Origin: Alphaproteobacteria bacterium
Lineage (GTDB): Bacteria; Pseudomonadota; Alphaproteobacteria; Bin65
Assembly (NCBI GenBank): GCA_021776685.1
Contig: JAJFFJ010000100.1
Location: 1-54,900 of the forward strand
Direction of reading: 5' to 3'
Length of the DNA: 54,900 nt
The position numbers and the translations under genes are program-made. The notes under the pieces are model-generated. The model worked only from the letters and a program-made list of their open reading frames with translations, searched no databases and was not told the origin of the DNA. Below, in pieces: positions 25,765 through 34,940 of this stretch; within the stretch, counting starts at the first letter, position 1; every line of letters begins with the position of its first letter.

Positions 25765-26157
25765 CTAGTTCTTGTCTTTCAGGAGGTCGCGGATCTCTTC
25801 CAGCAGCACTTCCTGCTTCGGCGGCTCGGCAGGTGCCTCTTCGGTCGCTTCTTCTTTCTTCCGGTTCATGGAGTTGAGGCCCTTGATCACCAGGAAGATG
25901 GCGAAGGCGATGATGATGAAGTCCACGATCGTCATGATGAAGAGGCCGATATTCATCGACACCGGCTTGGGCATGGTCTGCAGCACCACGACGATGTCCT
26001 TGAAGTCGACCCCGCCCAGCGCAATGCCGATGGGCGGCATCAGGATGTCCTTGACGAAGGAGGCGACGATCTTGCCGAACGCGGCGCCAATGATGATACC
26101 GACCGCCAGGTCGATCACATTGCCGCGCATGGCGAACTCTTTGAATTCTTTCCACAT
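25765..26157 (-). CDS. mscL: Large-conductance mechanosensitive channel MscL
   Basis: A 130-residue inner-membrane channel that opens under extreme membrane tension. It has the MscL N-terminal helix [22 protein letters not shown]1 with [21 protein letters not shown], a short periplasmic loop and TM2 ([20 protein letters not shown]), then the cytoplasmic charged helix ending LLEEIRDLL. Length is normal (about 130-140). It lies 144 bases downstream of purH on the same strand and converges on the flavoprotein gene. Confidence 0.97.
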   Translation of the reverse strand: MWKEFKEFAMRGNVIDLAVGIIIGAAFGKIVASFVKDILMPPIGIALGGVDFKDIVVVLQTMPKPVSMNIGLFIMTIVDFIIIAFAIFLVIKGLNSMNRKKEEATEEAPAEPPKQEVLLEEIRDLLKDKN

Positions 26158-26301
26158 GAGACTGTCCCTCGTTGCTCAGTGTCGTCGCGCGGGCCCCGCG
26201 CCGGATATCAGAATCGTACGCCCACCAAAACGGTGGAGACAATGGGTTTTTCCACCCCCTGTGGGCGAGAAGATGGCGATGAAGACGTTTGGGGCGCAGG
26301 C

Positions 26302-27894
26302 CTAATGGCGGAAGTGGCGGGTGCCCGTGAAGACCATGGCGAGACCCGCGTCGTTGGCGGCGGCGATGACTTCCTCATCGCGGATCGAGCCGCCGGGCTG
26401 GATAACAGCAGTCGCGCCCGCCTCAGCGGCGGCCATCAGGCCATCAGCGAAGGGAAAGAACGCATCGGAGGCGACCACCGAGCCTTCGACCGGATTCGCG
26501 TCGAGTCCGGCAGCAGCCGCCGCATCCTCGCCTTTGCGCACAGCGATGCGGGCACTGTCCACCCGGCTCATCTGGCCCGCGCCGATCCCCACGGTGGCCC
26601 GGTCCTTCGCGTAGACGATGGCGTTGGACTTTACGTGCTTGCAGACGGTGAAGGCGAAGATCATGTCCGCCATCTCGCCCTTTGTGGGCAGGCGCTTGGT
26701 GACCACGTCCAGGTTGCGGCCGCCGGTTAGTGTGTCGTCCCGGCCCTGGAGGAGCAGGCCGCCAGCGATTGACCGCAGGTTGAGGCCGGGAGCCGTCGGA
26801 TCGGGCATGGCGCCCGTGGCAAGGACGCGCAGGTTCTTCTTCCCCGCCAGCAAATCCCGGGCGTCCGGGTCGATGGCGGGGGCGATGATGACCTCGGAGA
26901 AGATCTCCGCCATCTTCGCCGCCGCCGCCAAATCAAGCGTGCGGTTCATGGCGATGATGCCACCGAATGCGCTGACGGGATCGCAGGCGAGCGCCCTGTC
27001 CCAGGCGTCGGTGAGGCTGTCAGAGGTCGCCACGCCGCAGGGGTTGGCGTGTTTGATGATGGCGACAACGGGCCGGTCGAACTCCGCAGCCAGCTCGAAG
27101 GCGGCGTCGGCGTCGTTCAGGTTGTTGAAGGACAGCGCCTTGCCCTGCAGCTGCTCCGCGGTGGCGACGCCTGGCCGGTTGGTGCCATCGCTGTAATAGG
27201 CCGCGGTCTGGTGCGGATTCTCGCCATAGCGCAACGTCTCCCGATGGACGAAGGGCAGCGCCAGCCGCGCGGGATAAACGTCGCCAGTCTGGCCGGCGAA
27301 CCAGTTGCCAATCGCCGCGTCATAGGTGCCGGTGCGGGCAAAGGCGGCGGCGGCCTGCGCCCGCCTGAAGTCGCCACTGGTGCCGCCGTTATTGGCCTCC
27401 ATTTCCGCTGCCAGGCCAGCGTAGGCCGCAGGATCGGTGATTACGGTGACAAAAGCGTGGTTCTTGGCCGCCGCGCGAATCAGGGCCGGACCACCGATAT
27501 CGATATTCTCGATCGCGGCATCAAAGTCCGCACCGCCGGCGACGGTCGCCTCGAAGGGATACAGGTTGATGACCACCAGATCGATGGGACCGATATCGTG
27601 ATCCGCCATGGACTTGAGATGACCGTCGTCGTCCCGCCGCGCAAGGATACCGCCGTGGATTTTGGGCTGCAGCGTCTTGACCCGGCCGTCCATCATCTCG
27701 GGGAAGCCGGTGTAGTCCGCAACTTCCGTCACGGGCACGCCCGCCTCCGCCAGCGCCTTTGCAGACCCACCGGTGGAGAGAATCTCGACGCCGCAGGCGG
27801 CCAGCGCCTGCCCCAGGTGTGTGAGACCGGTCTTGTCGGATACGGAGATCAGTGCGCGCTTGACGGGCCAGACGTCAGCCGTAGAGGGGGCCAT
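26302..27894 (-). CDS. purH: Bifunctional AICAR transformylase / IMP cyclohydrolase PurH
   Basis: A 530-residue enzyme for the last two steps of purine synthesis. The N-terminal MGS-like IMP cyclohydrolase domain (about 1-200) shows [36 protein letters not shown] and VVINLYPF. The AICAR transformylase domain has [14 protein letters not shown] and the catalytic KHANPCG, and ends in GSIRDEEVI and [15 protein letters not shown] precedes the ATG. It follows the CapD-like gene by 24 bases in the same direction, so it may be partly transcribed from the glycan locus. In many alphaproteobacteria purH lies directly after heparinase II/III; here about 15.5 kb separates them. Confidence 0.97.
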   Translation of the reverse strand: MAPSTADVWPVKRALISVSDKTGLTHLGQALAACGVEILSTGGSAKALAEAGVPVTEVADYTGFPEMMDGRVKTLQPKIHGGILARRDDDGHLKSMADHDIGPIDLVVINLYPFEATVAGGADFDAAIENIDIGGPALIRAAAKNHAFVTVITDPAAYAGLAAEMEANNGGTSGDFRRAQAAAAFARTGTYDAAIGNWFAGQTGDVYPARLALPFVHRETLRYGENPHQTAAYYSDGTNRPGVATAEQLQGKALSFNNLNDADAAFELAAEFDRPVVAIIKHANPCGVATSDSLTDAWDRALACDPVSAFGGIIAMNRTLDLAAAAKMAEIFSEVIIAPAIDPDARDLLAGKKNLRVLATGAMPDPTAPGLNLRSIAGGLLLQGRDDTLTGGRNLDVVTKRLPTKGEMADMIFAFTVCKHVKSNAIVYAKDRATVGIGAGQMSRVDSARIAVRKGEDAAAAAGLDANPVEGSVVASDAFFPFADGLMAAAEAGATAVIQPGGSIRDEEVIAAANDAGLAMVFTGTRHFRH

Positions 27895-27918
27895 GGACGG
27901 CTCTCCAATGATGGAAAT

Positions 27919-29847
27919 TTACTCGGCGGCGCCGGTCGCTTCGGCAGCACTATCGGGCCGGGCGTTATGATCGAACTCCGGCACCAGTCGCGCAAGCGCG
28001 CCGAGCGCCGCATCTGCATCTCCGCCGCGGCAGTGCGCCTCCAGTTCGTCAAATGCTCGGGCCAACAGCTTCTCGTCCGCTGCCCGGGGTGCGGCCAGCA
28101 GGATGCTCTCCCGGCCGGATTCCACCAGATTTTCGCTGGCGTGCAGCAATTCCTCGTGCAGCTTCTCGCCCGGGCGCAAGCCGGTAATGACGATTTCTAC
28201 ATCCACATCGGGTTCGCGCCCCGCCAGCCGTATCATCTTGCGGGCCAGATCCTCGATACGCACGGGCTCACCCATATCGAGGACGAAGAGCTTGCCGCTA
28301 TAGCCATCCTCTGTCGCGCCAAGGGCAGATGCCTGCAGCACCAGTTCCACCGCCTCATGGACGGTCATGAAATAGCGGGTGACATCCTGATGGGTCACGG
28401 TCAGTGGGCCACCGGCCTCCAGTTGGCGCTGGAACAGCGGCACAACAGAACCGGTCGATCCCAGCACATTGCCGAAACGGACGGTAATGAAGCGGGTTCC
28501 CGTGTCCTGCCGTACGACATCCAGCGCCTGGCACCACGCTTCCGCCAGCCGTTTGCTCGCGCCCATCACATTGGTCGGATTCACCGCTTTGTCCGTCGAG
28601 ATCAGAACCATGGCCGTGGTGCCCGCATCGCGGCAAGCGTCGGCCACGTGGCGGGTACCGACCACGTTGGTCAGGATGCCCTCCAGCGGATTAGTCTCCA
28701 CCATCGGCACATGCTTCAGGGCCGCGGCGTGAAAGACGATCTCCGGACTGGTGTCGGCAAAAGCCGCCGTCACCCGATGCCGGTCTCTCACATCCACAAG
28801 CATTGCTTCACGCGGCAGATCCGGATGACGCTCGCCGAGTTCCTGATCAACCTGATAGAGCGCGAATTCAGAATGATCCAACAGGGTCAGGCTGGAAGGG
28901 GCGAAGTCAGACACCTGACGGACGAGCTCTGCACCAATGGAGCCGCCGGCGCCGGTAATCATTACCCGCCGCCCTCTGATCAGAGTCTGCATGGCTCCCC
29001 GATCGAGGGTCACCGGTGCGCGCCCCAGCAGATCCTCCAGCGCGACAGGCCGAAGTTCCGGCGCGCGCACGCCTTCACGAAGCTCCGTTGGACGCGGCGC
29101 ACGGGACAAAGTCAGACCGTTTACTTCGGCGGCATCGAACAGCTGGCGCATATCCTCGCCGCTGATGTCAGGTCGCGAAATAATCAGCTGTCGTGGCCGG
29201 CGTCCCCGGCGCGCCAGGCGGGAGACCACGGCCGACAGGTCGGCAAGCGTCGCGTAGACCTCGACTCCATGGATACGCCTGCCAACCCGGCCCGGCTTCT
29301 GGGCCACAATACCAACGGCCCAATAGGGCGAGGTTCGGTCGCGCACCAGCGCACGCAGGAACAATTCAGCTTCATCACCGGCGCCATAAATCAACACGGG
29401 CGTCTGGGCGCGCCGGTCGCGGGTCAGGACTTGGTCAACACGCCGGTCGCGAACAATCCGGTAGGCGATGCGCGGCGCACCCAGAAGCGCCATCAGCACA
29501 AACGCGTTGATGATCGGCAGGGAGCGCGGCACATCGGCCAGACGGCTGTACATGAACATGATGGGGAAGAAGATCAGTACCGCAACCGCCGCGGTCTTGG
29601 CGATCGCCATCATGTCGTCCAGCGAGGCGTAACGCCAGACACCCCGGTAGAGCCCGAACACCATACCGGCGACCCCGACAATGCCGGCGAACACCAACAT
29701 GCCTTCCAGCAAATAGCTGTCGGCATGGTGAGCAAACTGCGCCTCGCCCACCCGCAGATACAGCGCCAGCGCAAATGAAAGCGCCGCCATCGCGATATCG
29801 TGCAAAAACGCCACGAAGGCGCGGGAAGAGGTGATCAGCTTCACCAT
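27919..29847 (-). CDS. Membrane-bound nucleotide-sugar 4,6-dehydratase (CapD/WbpM/PglF-like)
   Basis: A 642-residue enzyme with four N-terminal membrane helices (about 1-130), a CoA-binding-like Rossmann unit (about 140-260), then the SDR catalytic domain with ITGAGGSIGAELVRQ (about 292-306) and STDKAVNPTNVMGASKRLAE, the signature of UDP-GlcNAc C6-dehydratases. It converts UDP-GlcNAc to its 4-keto-6-deoxy derivative, the precursor of bacillosamine, QuiNAc and similar sugars. It is the last glycan gene before purH and follows the WecA-like transferase by 70 bases. The combination of the two fits a lipid-linked repeat unit beginning with a modified GlcNAc (inferred). Confidence 0.9.
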   Translation of the reverse strand: MVKLITSSRAFVAFLHDIAMAALSFALALYLRVGEAQFAHHADSYLLEGMLVFAGIVGVAGMVFGLYRGVWRYASLDDMMAIAKTAAVAVLIFFPIMFMYSRLADVPRSLPIINAFVLMALLGAPRIAYRIVRDRRVDQVLTRDRRAQTPVLIYGAGDEAELFLRALVRDRTSPYWAVGIVAQKPGRVGRRIHGVEVYATLADLSAVVSRLARRGRRPRQLIISRPDISGEDMRQLFDAAEVNGLTLSRAPRPTELREGVRAPELRPVALEDLLGRAPVTLDRGAMQTLIRGRRVMITGAGGSIGAELVRQVSDFAPSSLTLLDHSEFALYQVDQELGERHPDLPREAMLVDVRDRHRVTAAFADTSPEIVFHAAALKHVPMVETNPLEGILTNVVGTRHVADACRDAGTTAMVLISTDKAVNPTNVMGASKRLAEAWCQALDVVRQDTGTRFITVRFGNVLGSTGSVVPLFQRQLEAGGPLTVTHQDVTRYFMTVHEAVELVLQASALGATEDGYSGKLFVLDMGEPVRIEDLARKMIRLAGREPDVDVEIVITGLRPGEKLHEELLHASENLVESGRESILLAAPRAADEKLLARAFDELEAHCRGGDADAALGALARLVPEFDHNARPDSAAEATGAAE

Positions 29848-29917
29848 GCGGGCGAAGACTCCGCGGGCCTGAATGTCATCCTATACCTTACAGCAAGCCG
29901 CTTCAGCGGCGAACCTT

Positions 29918-30973
29918 TCATGCACCGGATGGTTTACGGGTGGCCATCCAGCCGATCATCAACGCCGTCACCACACAGGCACCCGCAAATGCCTGCCACG
30001 GCCACCACAGGCTGGCGGCTGCACAGCCGACCAGCGCCAGATTGCCAAACAGGACGCCAAGAGTGACCTGGCTGTGGCTGAGTCCGGCGTCAGTTGCGCG
30101 CTGGTAATAATGCTCCCGGTGGGCCCGCCACGGCCGCTCGCGCCGGGCCAGCCGCCGGAACAGGGTAATGGTCGCGTCGGCCACGTAATACATGGGCAGG
30201 ATGAACGCGGCGGCGATGTAGCCAAAGGCGAACAGCATCACCAACAGCCAGCCAATCAAATACCCGAGCGGCACACTGCCCACATCGCCCAGAAAGATAC
30301 GTGCCGGATGCCAGTTCCAAGGCAGGAAGCCAAGCGCGCCGCCGACAAGCGCCAATGCCAGCGGCGCCTGCATGGCAAGCGCAAAGGCGGCAAAAACAGC
30401 CAACACCCCCTGGGTCGCCATAAGACCGACGATCGCGGCAAATCCAATGCTGATCGACAGGGTTTCGACAGCGCAGATGCCGTCAATGCCGTCCATGAAA
30501 TTGTAGAGATTGATGAACCAAATCCAGGCGAGCACCACAAAGATCTGAACCGCCTCGACCGGCACTCCGATTAGGGCCGCCGTCGAAGAGAGCGGGATCA
30601 CCGCAACGGAGGCACCAACAACACAGACCTGGACCACCAGCCGCGGCAGCGCACCCAGGGGCTTGAGATCGTCGGCCCAGGAAACGGCGGCCAAAAGCAA
30701 GGCGCCCAGGAAAGGCATATAGGCGAACAGGCCAAGCCGACCGTGCGGGCCGACCAGCAATGGATACACCAGCATAACCAGCAGAATACCCGCCATGACC
30801 GGCAGGCCGCCGCCCCGGGGGACAGGCACCGTATGGCTGCTACGCTCGTTCGGCTGATCGTAGATGCTGCGCCGGCGCAAAAATCCAGTGGCCACCGGCG
30901 TGCCGATCAGGCTCACCAGCAGTGGCACGCCAAGGGCAAGGCCGGCGACCCAGTAAATAAGCTCCAAAGACAT
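29918..30973 (-). CDS. Undecaprenyl-phosphate sugar-1-phosphate transferase (WecA/WbpL-like)
   Basis: A 351-residue polytopic membrane enzyme of the MraY/WecA family that loads the first sugar phosphate onto undecaprenyl phosphate. Conserved pieces: ERSSHTVPVPRGGG (about 41-54), the metal-binding WADDLKPLG (about 99-107), NFMDGIDGI (about 156-164), FLGDVGSVPLGYLIG, and the C-terminal RREHYYQRA-like loop (HREHYYQRA). About ten membrane helices. This commits sugar to the glycan made by this locus. Its neighbours are a GT4 (upstream, 57 bases) and the CapD-like dehydratase (downstream). Confidence 0.91.
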   Translation of the reverse strand: MSLELIYWVAGLALGVPLLVSLIGTPVATGFLRRRSIYDQPNERSSHTVPVPRGGGLPVMAGILLVMLVYPLLVGPHGRLGLFAYMPFLGALLLAAVSWADDLKPLGALPRLVVQVCVVGASVAVIPLSSTAALIGVPVEAVQIFVVLAWIWFINLYNFMDGIDGICAVETLSISIGFAAIVGLMATQGVLAVFAAFALAMQAPLALALVGGALGFLPWNWHPARIFLGDVGSVPLGYLIGWLLVMLFAFGYIAAAFILPMYYVADATITLFRRLARRERPWRAHREHYYQRATDAGLSHSQVTLGVLFGNLALVGCAAASLWWPWQAFAGACVVTALMIGWMATRKPSGA

Positions 30974-31030
30974 GGCCGGGTTATAGGCGAGCGACGGCCC
31001 TGGTTTAAGCGCGCGGTTTCGCGCGGCTGC

Positions 31031-32176
31031 CTAAAGCCCCAGCAACTCGATCTGCCGGGCCACCACCTTCGCCTCGTCGTAGAGATCGAGGGCGCGGGCG
31101 CGCCCAGCTTCACCCCAGGCGGCTCGCAGGTCAGGGGCCGCCACCAATTGATTAAGGGCATCGGCGAGCGCGGCAGCATCCCTCACCGGCACCAGCAGCC
31201 CGGTCTCGCCACCGACCACTTCTTCCCGGCTGCCGCGGATGTCCGTCGCCACTACCGGCAGGCCGGTCATCATCGCCTCAATGATCGATCGCGGCATGCC
31301 CTCCCGGTGGGACGGAAGCGTAAAGATGTCCGCCGCCTGGAGCAGATCGGGCACGTCCGGTCTGTAACCCAGGAGGCGAATACGGCTCTGAAGCAACGGA
31401 TCGGTGGCCACTGCTGCAAGCGCCGCATCAATGCCGCCAGCATGGTCGCTGGCCAGCCGATCGCCCACCACCCAAAGTTCCGCATCCACCGTCCGCATAG
31501 CCTCGATCAGCTCCGGATAGCCCTTTTCCGCCACCAGACGGCCGACCATCATGATCACCACCCGGTCGGCGGCCGTCCCGATCTCATTGCGAATCCGGTT
31601 GCGCCCGTCCTCTCCGCCGGGCGAAAAACGGACCGGATCGACGCCGTTGCCTATGGCATGGATTGGCGCGCCCCGGCGTGCGAGGCGGAGACGGCGGGCG
31701 GTTTCCGCATCCTCCTCCGCCTGGGTCAACAATATGTCGGTCCGGCGCCCCGCCAACTTCTCCAGGGTGATGAAAATCCGGCGCTTTAGCCACGGCATAT
31801 GTTCGTGGAAATAGAAGCCGTGGGCGGTGTAGGCGACCTGTGGCACCTGGGCCCGCCGGGCTGCGTAACGGCCCACAAGCGACGCCACCGGCGTGTGCAC
31901 GTGCACCAGATCAAACTGCTCGGAGAGAAAAAGATCCCTGAGCGCTGCAGCGCTCTTGCGGTGGCGCAACAAATTGTAGGACCGCTCGATCTCCACGGTT
32001 TCCACCCGGAAACCTTCGTCGCGGACGGCGTCGAGGAGCGGGCCGTCGCTGCATATACCAACAACCTCATGGCCCGCGTCCCGCATGCCCCGCATCAGCG
32101 GCAGCAGGAAGTGGTACAGCGTAAAATCGACAGCGCAGACTTGGGCAATTTTCTTGCGGGTGGACGACTGGCTCAT
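31031..32176 (-). CDS. Glycosyltransferase, GT4 family
   Basis: A 381-residue retaining GT-B glycosyltransferase. The N-terminal acceptor domain has DLVHVHTPVASLVGR and YTAHGFYFHE; the donor domain has VGRLVAEKGYPELIEAM (about 217-233) and the GT4 hallmark SHREGMPRSIIEAMMTGLPV (about 293-312). The pattern is like WbpT/CapM-type enzymes of O-antigen and capsule loci. Donor and acceptor cannot be read from sequence. It is encoded 30 bases after the Cys-rich secreted protein. Confidence 0.9.
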   Translation of the reverse strand: MSQSSTRKKIAQVCAVDFTLYHFLLPLMRGMRDAGHEVVGICSDGPLLDAVRDEGFRVETVEIERSYNLLRHRKSAAALRDLFLSEQFDLVHVHTPVASLVGRYAARRAQVPQVAYTAHGFYFHEHMPWLKRRIFITLEKLAGRRTDILLTQAEEDAETARRLRLARRGAPIHAIGNGVDPVRFSPGGEDGRNRIRNEIGTAADRVVIMMVGRLVAEKGYPELIEAMRTVDAELWVVGDRLASDHAGGIDAALAAVATDPLLQSRIRLLGYRPDVPDLLQAADIFTLPSHREGMPRSIIEAMMTGLPVVATDIRGSREEVVGGETGLLVPVRDAAALADALNQLVAAPDLRAAWGEAGRARALDLYDEAKVVARQIELLGL

Positions 32177-32206
32177 GGAACCGTCAGCCCGCCCGCAGCC
32201 ACTGCC

Positions 32207-32764
32207 CTAGCGGCACACAATCAGGCGGAATGCCTGGCACTGCGGGCCGACACACGAGGTGCCGTCCATGCGCCGGGCGCGGAAAGGACGGTAGGTTTTG
32301 TGGCGGATTGCGGCGCGGAAACCCCGCTGCCGGCACCAGGCGTTGGCAACGTTCTGGCCACAGTTGCCGCCCGACGCCACCCAGCAATGGTCGAGCGGCC
32401 GGCCGCCCAGCTTGGGATATTCGAAACGCGCACGGCCCGCCGCGCCGCCACCGCCGCCGCGATAAGCCATCTGGCCAGAAACGCAGGCGTTGTTCTGCCG
32501 CCGCCGTGGCACGTGGTTGTAGATGCGGCAGTTATTCCGTCCGGTATCTACCGCCGTGTATGTCCAGTAGATGCAGCTACGAAATTTGCGACACCAGGCA
32601 CGGCAGCCCGCTGGCGTCACCCGACGTCCACTGACCTGACGCATCATGCTGTTGGGGACACCACAGGTGCCGGGTTTCCAGGACGAAGTCTGGGCCGCGC
32701 TCTGCGAAATCTGGACAGGCAGGAGCAGCAAGAATGCTCCGAGAATGGTCAGGCACATGCGCAT
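32207..32764 (-). CDS. Secreted cysteine-rich protein with PAN/Apple-like segment
   Basis: A 185-residue exported protein. Residues about 1-25 form a signal peptide (LTILGAFLLLLPVQISQSAA). The mature part has a PAN/Apple-like segment, TPAGCRAWCRKFRSCIYWTY then CRIYNHV, a Gly-rich hinge (about 112-122) and a C-terminal unit with the pattern LDHCWVASGGNCGQNVANAWCRQRGF and a closing CVGP-x-CxxF-x-C. I have seen this second pattern in secreted plant and bacterial proteins but cannot name a function. All cysteines are in pairs suited to disulphides. Start chosen at the ATG after GGGGGAAAGACCA. It is unusual in a glycan biosynthesis operon, and may bind carbohydrate (speculative). Confidence 0.75.
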   Translation of the reverse strand: MRMCLTILGAFLLLLPVQISQSAAQTSSWKPGTCGVPNSMMRQVSGRRVTPAGCRAWCRKFRSCIYWTYTAVDTGRNNCRIYNHVPRRRQNNACVSGQMAYRGGGGGAAGRARFEYPKLGGRPLDHCWVASGGNCGQNVANAWCRQRGFRAAIRHKTYRPFRARRMDGTSCVGPQCQAFRLIVCR

Positions 32765-32866
32765 TGGTCTTTCCCCCATTGGCTTTCAGTTGTTATCTCG
32801 ACGGCGGTAAACAGGCTAACCGGGGAACCCGGGCATGTCACGCCCATGGCAACTTCCAGGGCGCGT

Positions 32867-34750
32867 TCAGATCGACCGGCGGTCCCACCAGGCCTGGAAG
32901 GCAATCAGCATCCACAATTGGGCCGAGGTATCGCGTCGCCGACGCTCCAGCAGACGGAACCAGCGGGCGGGCAGTGCCGGATCGAACAAGCCCTGCGCCG
33001 ACAATCGCGCCGGACTGATGGCGTCCAGTGTGCGTTCCCGAAGCGGACCCGTCAGCCATTCAGCCACCGGGATTTCAAAGCCCTTCTTGGCGCGGGAAAA
33101 GACAGCCGCCGGCAGCGCATCGCGGAAGGCATCCCTGAGCAACCGCTTTCCAGCGCCGCGCGCCACCTTGTAATGGCCCGGCATCCGCGCCGCGCAGGCG
33201 GTGACCCGGTGGTCCAGGAATGGGCTGCGCACTTCCAGCCCGTGAGCCATGCTCATACGGTCGACCTTGGTGAGCATGTCGCCAGGCAGCCCAATGGCGA
33301 TTTCCGCCGCCAGCATGGCGTTTATCGGATCATCACCGCCGACCGCCCCCCGTGCGGCTAGATACATCCCAGGCAGATCGGGGGTAGCGGCCGCGGGCGC
33401 CAGCTGTTGGGCGGCTCCGTCCGCCAGCATGGCCGCCCAGCCTGCTTGCCGCGTGGCCGCGTCACCCCCGGCATGACGGATGAACCGCCGCAAGCGGCGG
33501 GACTTCTCCGTCCAACGGCCAGCTTTGCTTTCCGGTAACAGGGCCGCCAGGGGTTCAATCAATCCACGCCGAACTGGCGAAGGCGCCCAGCGGCGGTAAC
33601 GCTCGGCCAAGAGCTCACCCTGATATTTGCGATACCCGCCAAAGACTTCATCGCCGCCATCGCCAGAAAGCGCCACCGTCACATGCTGCCGGGTTTCCCG
33701 GGAGACCAGCCACGTGGGCACGGCGGAACTGTCAGCAAAAGGTTCATCTAACCCGTCGAACACATGATCGAGCGCACTATGTGCGTCACCCGGACCGACG
33801 GCGATTTCCTCGTGGTGCGTCCCCAGAAATTCCGCGACTTCACGGGCGGCTGGCCGCTCCTCGTAATAGTCAGGAACACCGTCGAAACCGACCGTGAAGG
33901 TGCGCACGGACGATGCCGCCTTGACCATGCAGGCCGTCACAATGGCGGAGTCGATCCCGCCGGACAGGAAGGCACCCACCGGCACATCGGCCACCATCCG
34001 ATCCGCCACGGCGGTCTCCACCGCCGCGCGCAGATCCGCCGCCGCCAACGCCTCGTCTTCGTAGAGAGGACCGTCCGCGCCATAGCGGTACCAGCGGTGC
34101 AATTCCAGGCCGTCCGCGTCGAACCGGGCGACATGACCGGGGGGCAGCTTGCTAATGCCGGCAACGATGGTGTGCGGCGCCGGAATGTAGCCCAACCGGC
34201 AGTAAAGGCCGAGCGCCTCAGGGTCGATGTCGCCGACCGCGCCGTCCAGCAATTCTACTGTACGGATGTCGGAGCCGAACCTGAGCGATTGTCTGCTGTG
34301 GCGATAGACCAGTGGCTTCTGGCCGAACCGGTCACGGGCCAGCCACAAGGTGCGCGACCGCTGGTTCCAGATGGCGAAGGCGAACATGCCCACCAACCGT
34401 TCCAGCAATCCCTCACCCCACTCTTCCCAACCGGCGAGAAGAACCTCCGTGTCGCTGTCGGACGTAAATCGGTAGCCGGCCTGACCGAGAGCCTCGCGCA
34501 ATTGGCGGTAGTTGTAGATCATGCCGTTATAGGTGATCGCCAGATCGCCCCGAACCATCGGCTGACTGCCGGCCGGCGAGAGGTCGACAATGGCGAGTCG
34601 GCGGTGACCGAAGGCGCAATGGCCGTCGTGCCAGAGCCCCTCGCCGTCCGGGCCGCGGGGCACCATGCGTGCGACGGCGGCCCGCAATCGTGACTCGGCC
34701 GCGGACCAGTCCAGTCCGCTCAGGTTGATTGTGCCGGTAATCCCGCACAT
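32867..34750 (-). CDS. asnB: Glutamine-hydrolysing asparagine synthase-like amidotransferase
   Basis: A 627-residue AsnB-family enzyme. MCGITG at the N-terminus places the nucleophile at Cys2, as required after Met removal, so the start is fixed there although an in-frame ATG lies 27 bases upstream. The class II glutaminase domain has RGPDGEG, HRRLAIVDLS and ITYNGMIYNY; the synthetase domain has FLSGGIDSA (ATP pyrophosphatase loop, about 263), and ALSGDGGDEVFGGYRKY. In surface-glycan loci such enzymes amidate uronic acids (as WbpS does), which would fit the sugar dehydrogenase at 42168. The 190-base gap before it holds a copy of the regulator palindrome, so it may head its own transcript. Confidence 0.93.
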   Translation of the reverse strand: MCGITGTINLSGLDWSAAESRLRAAVARMVPRGPDGEGLWHDGHCAFGHRRLAIVDLSPAGSQPMVRGDLAITYNGMIYNYRQLREALGQAGYRFTSDSDTEVLLAGWEEWGEGLLERLVGMFAFAIWNQRSRTLWLARDRFGQKPLVYRHSRQSLRFGSDIRTVELLDGAVGDIDPEALGLYCRLGYIPAPHTIVAGISKLPPGHVARFDADGLELHRWYRYGADGPLYEDEALAAADLRAAVETAVADRMVADVPVGAFLSGGIDSAIVTACMVKAASSVRTFTVGFDGVPDYYEERPAAREVAEFLGTHHEEIAVGPGDAHSALDHVFDGLDEPFADSSAVPTWLVSRETRQHVTVALSGDGGDEVFGGYRKYQGELLAERYRRWAPSPVRRGLIEPLAALLPESKAGRWTEKSRRLRRFIRHAGGDAATRQAGWAAMLADGAAQQLAPAAATPDLPGMYLAARGAVGGDDPINAMLAAEIAIGLPGDMLTKVDRMSMAHGLEVRSPFLDHRVTACAARMPGHYKVARGAGKRLLRDAFRDALPAAVFSRAKKGFEIPVAEWLTGPLRERTLDAISPARLSAQGLFDPALPARWFRLLERRRRDTSAQLWMLIAFQAWWDRRSI

Positions 34751-34806
34751 GGGCTTCGCTATCCGCTTGCGCCGCACACCAGCGGCAAATTCATACCAAA
34801 CCTAAT

Positions 34807-34821
34807 GTTCATGTCATGAAC
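34807..34821. promoter_or_regulatory. Perfect 15-bp palindrome upstream of asnB (regulator site C)
   Basis: GTTCATGTCATGAAC is a perfect palindrome 57-71 bases ahead of the asnB start. It shares GTTCA-N5-TGAAC with two sites at the promoter of the winged-helix regulator (41234-41270). Probably an operator of that regulator (inferred). Confidence 0.6.
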
Positions 34822-34940
34822 ACGCAAACAGAATGCTCCGGGCAGACCCTGCCAGCCCATCTTCTCCTGGCTGCAACTCCTGTCTCTACTGGCAAGCAAA
34901 CGGGGTAAGTCGGCCCGGATGTCACCTGTTGGATCAGGTG

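Noticed and set aside
26221-26235. CCACC-AAAAC-GGTGG hairpin between purH and mscL
   Set aside because: The stem is only 5 bp and no T-run follows on either strand, so I do not call it a terminator.
27049-29778. A 909-codon plus-strand open frame
   Set aside because: It lies antisense to purH and the CapD-like gene, and its product is rich in His, Gln, Arg and Gly like other shadow frames in this GC-rich DNA.
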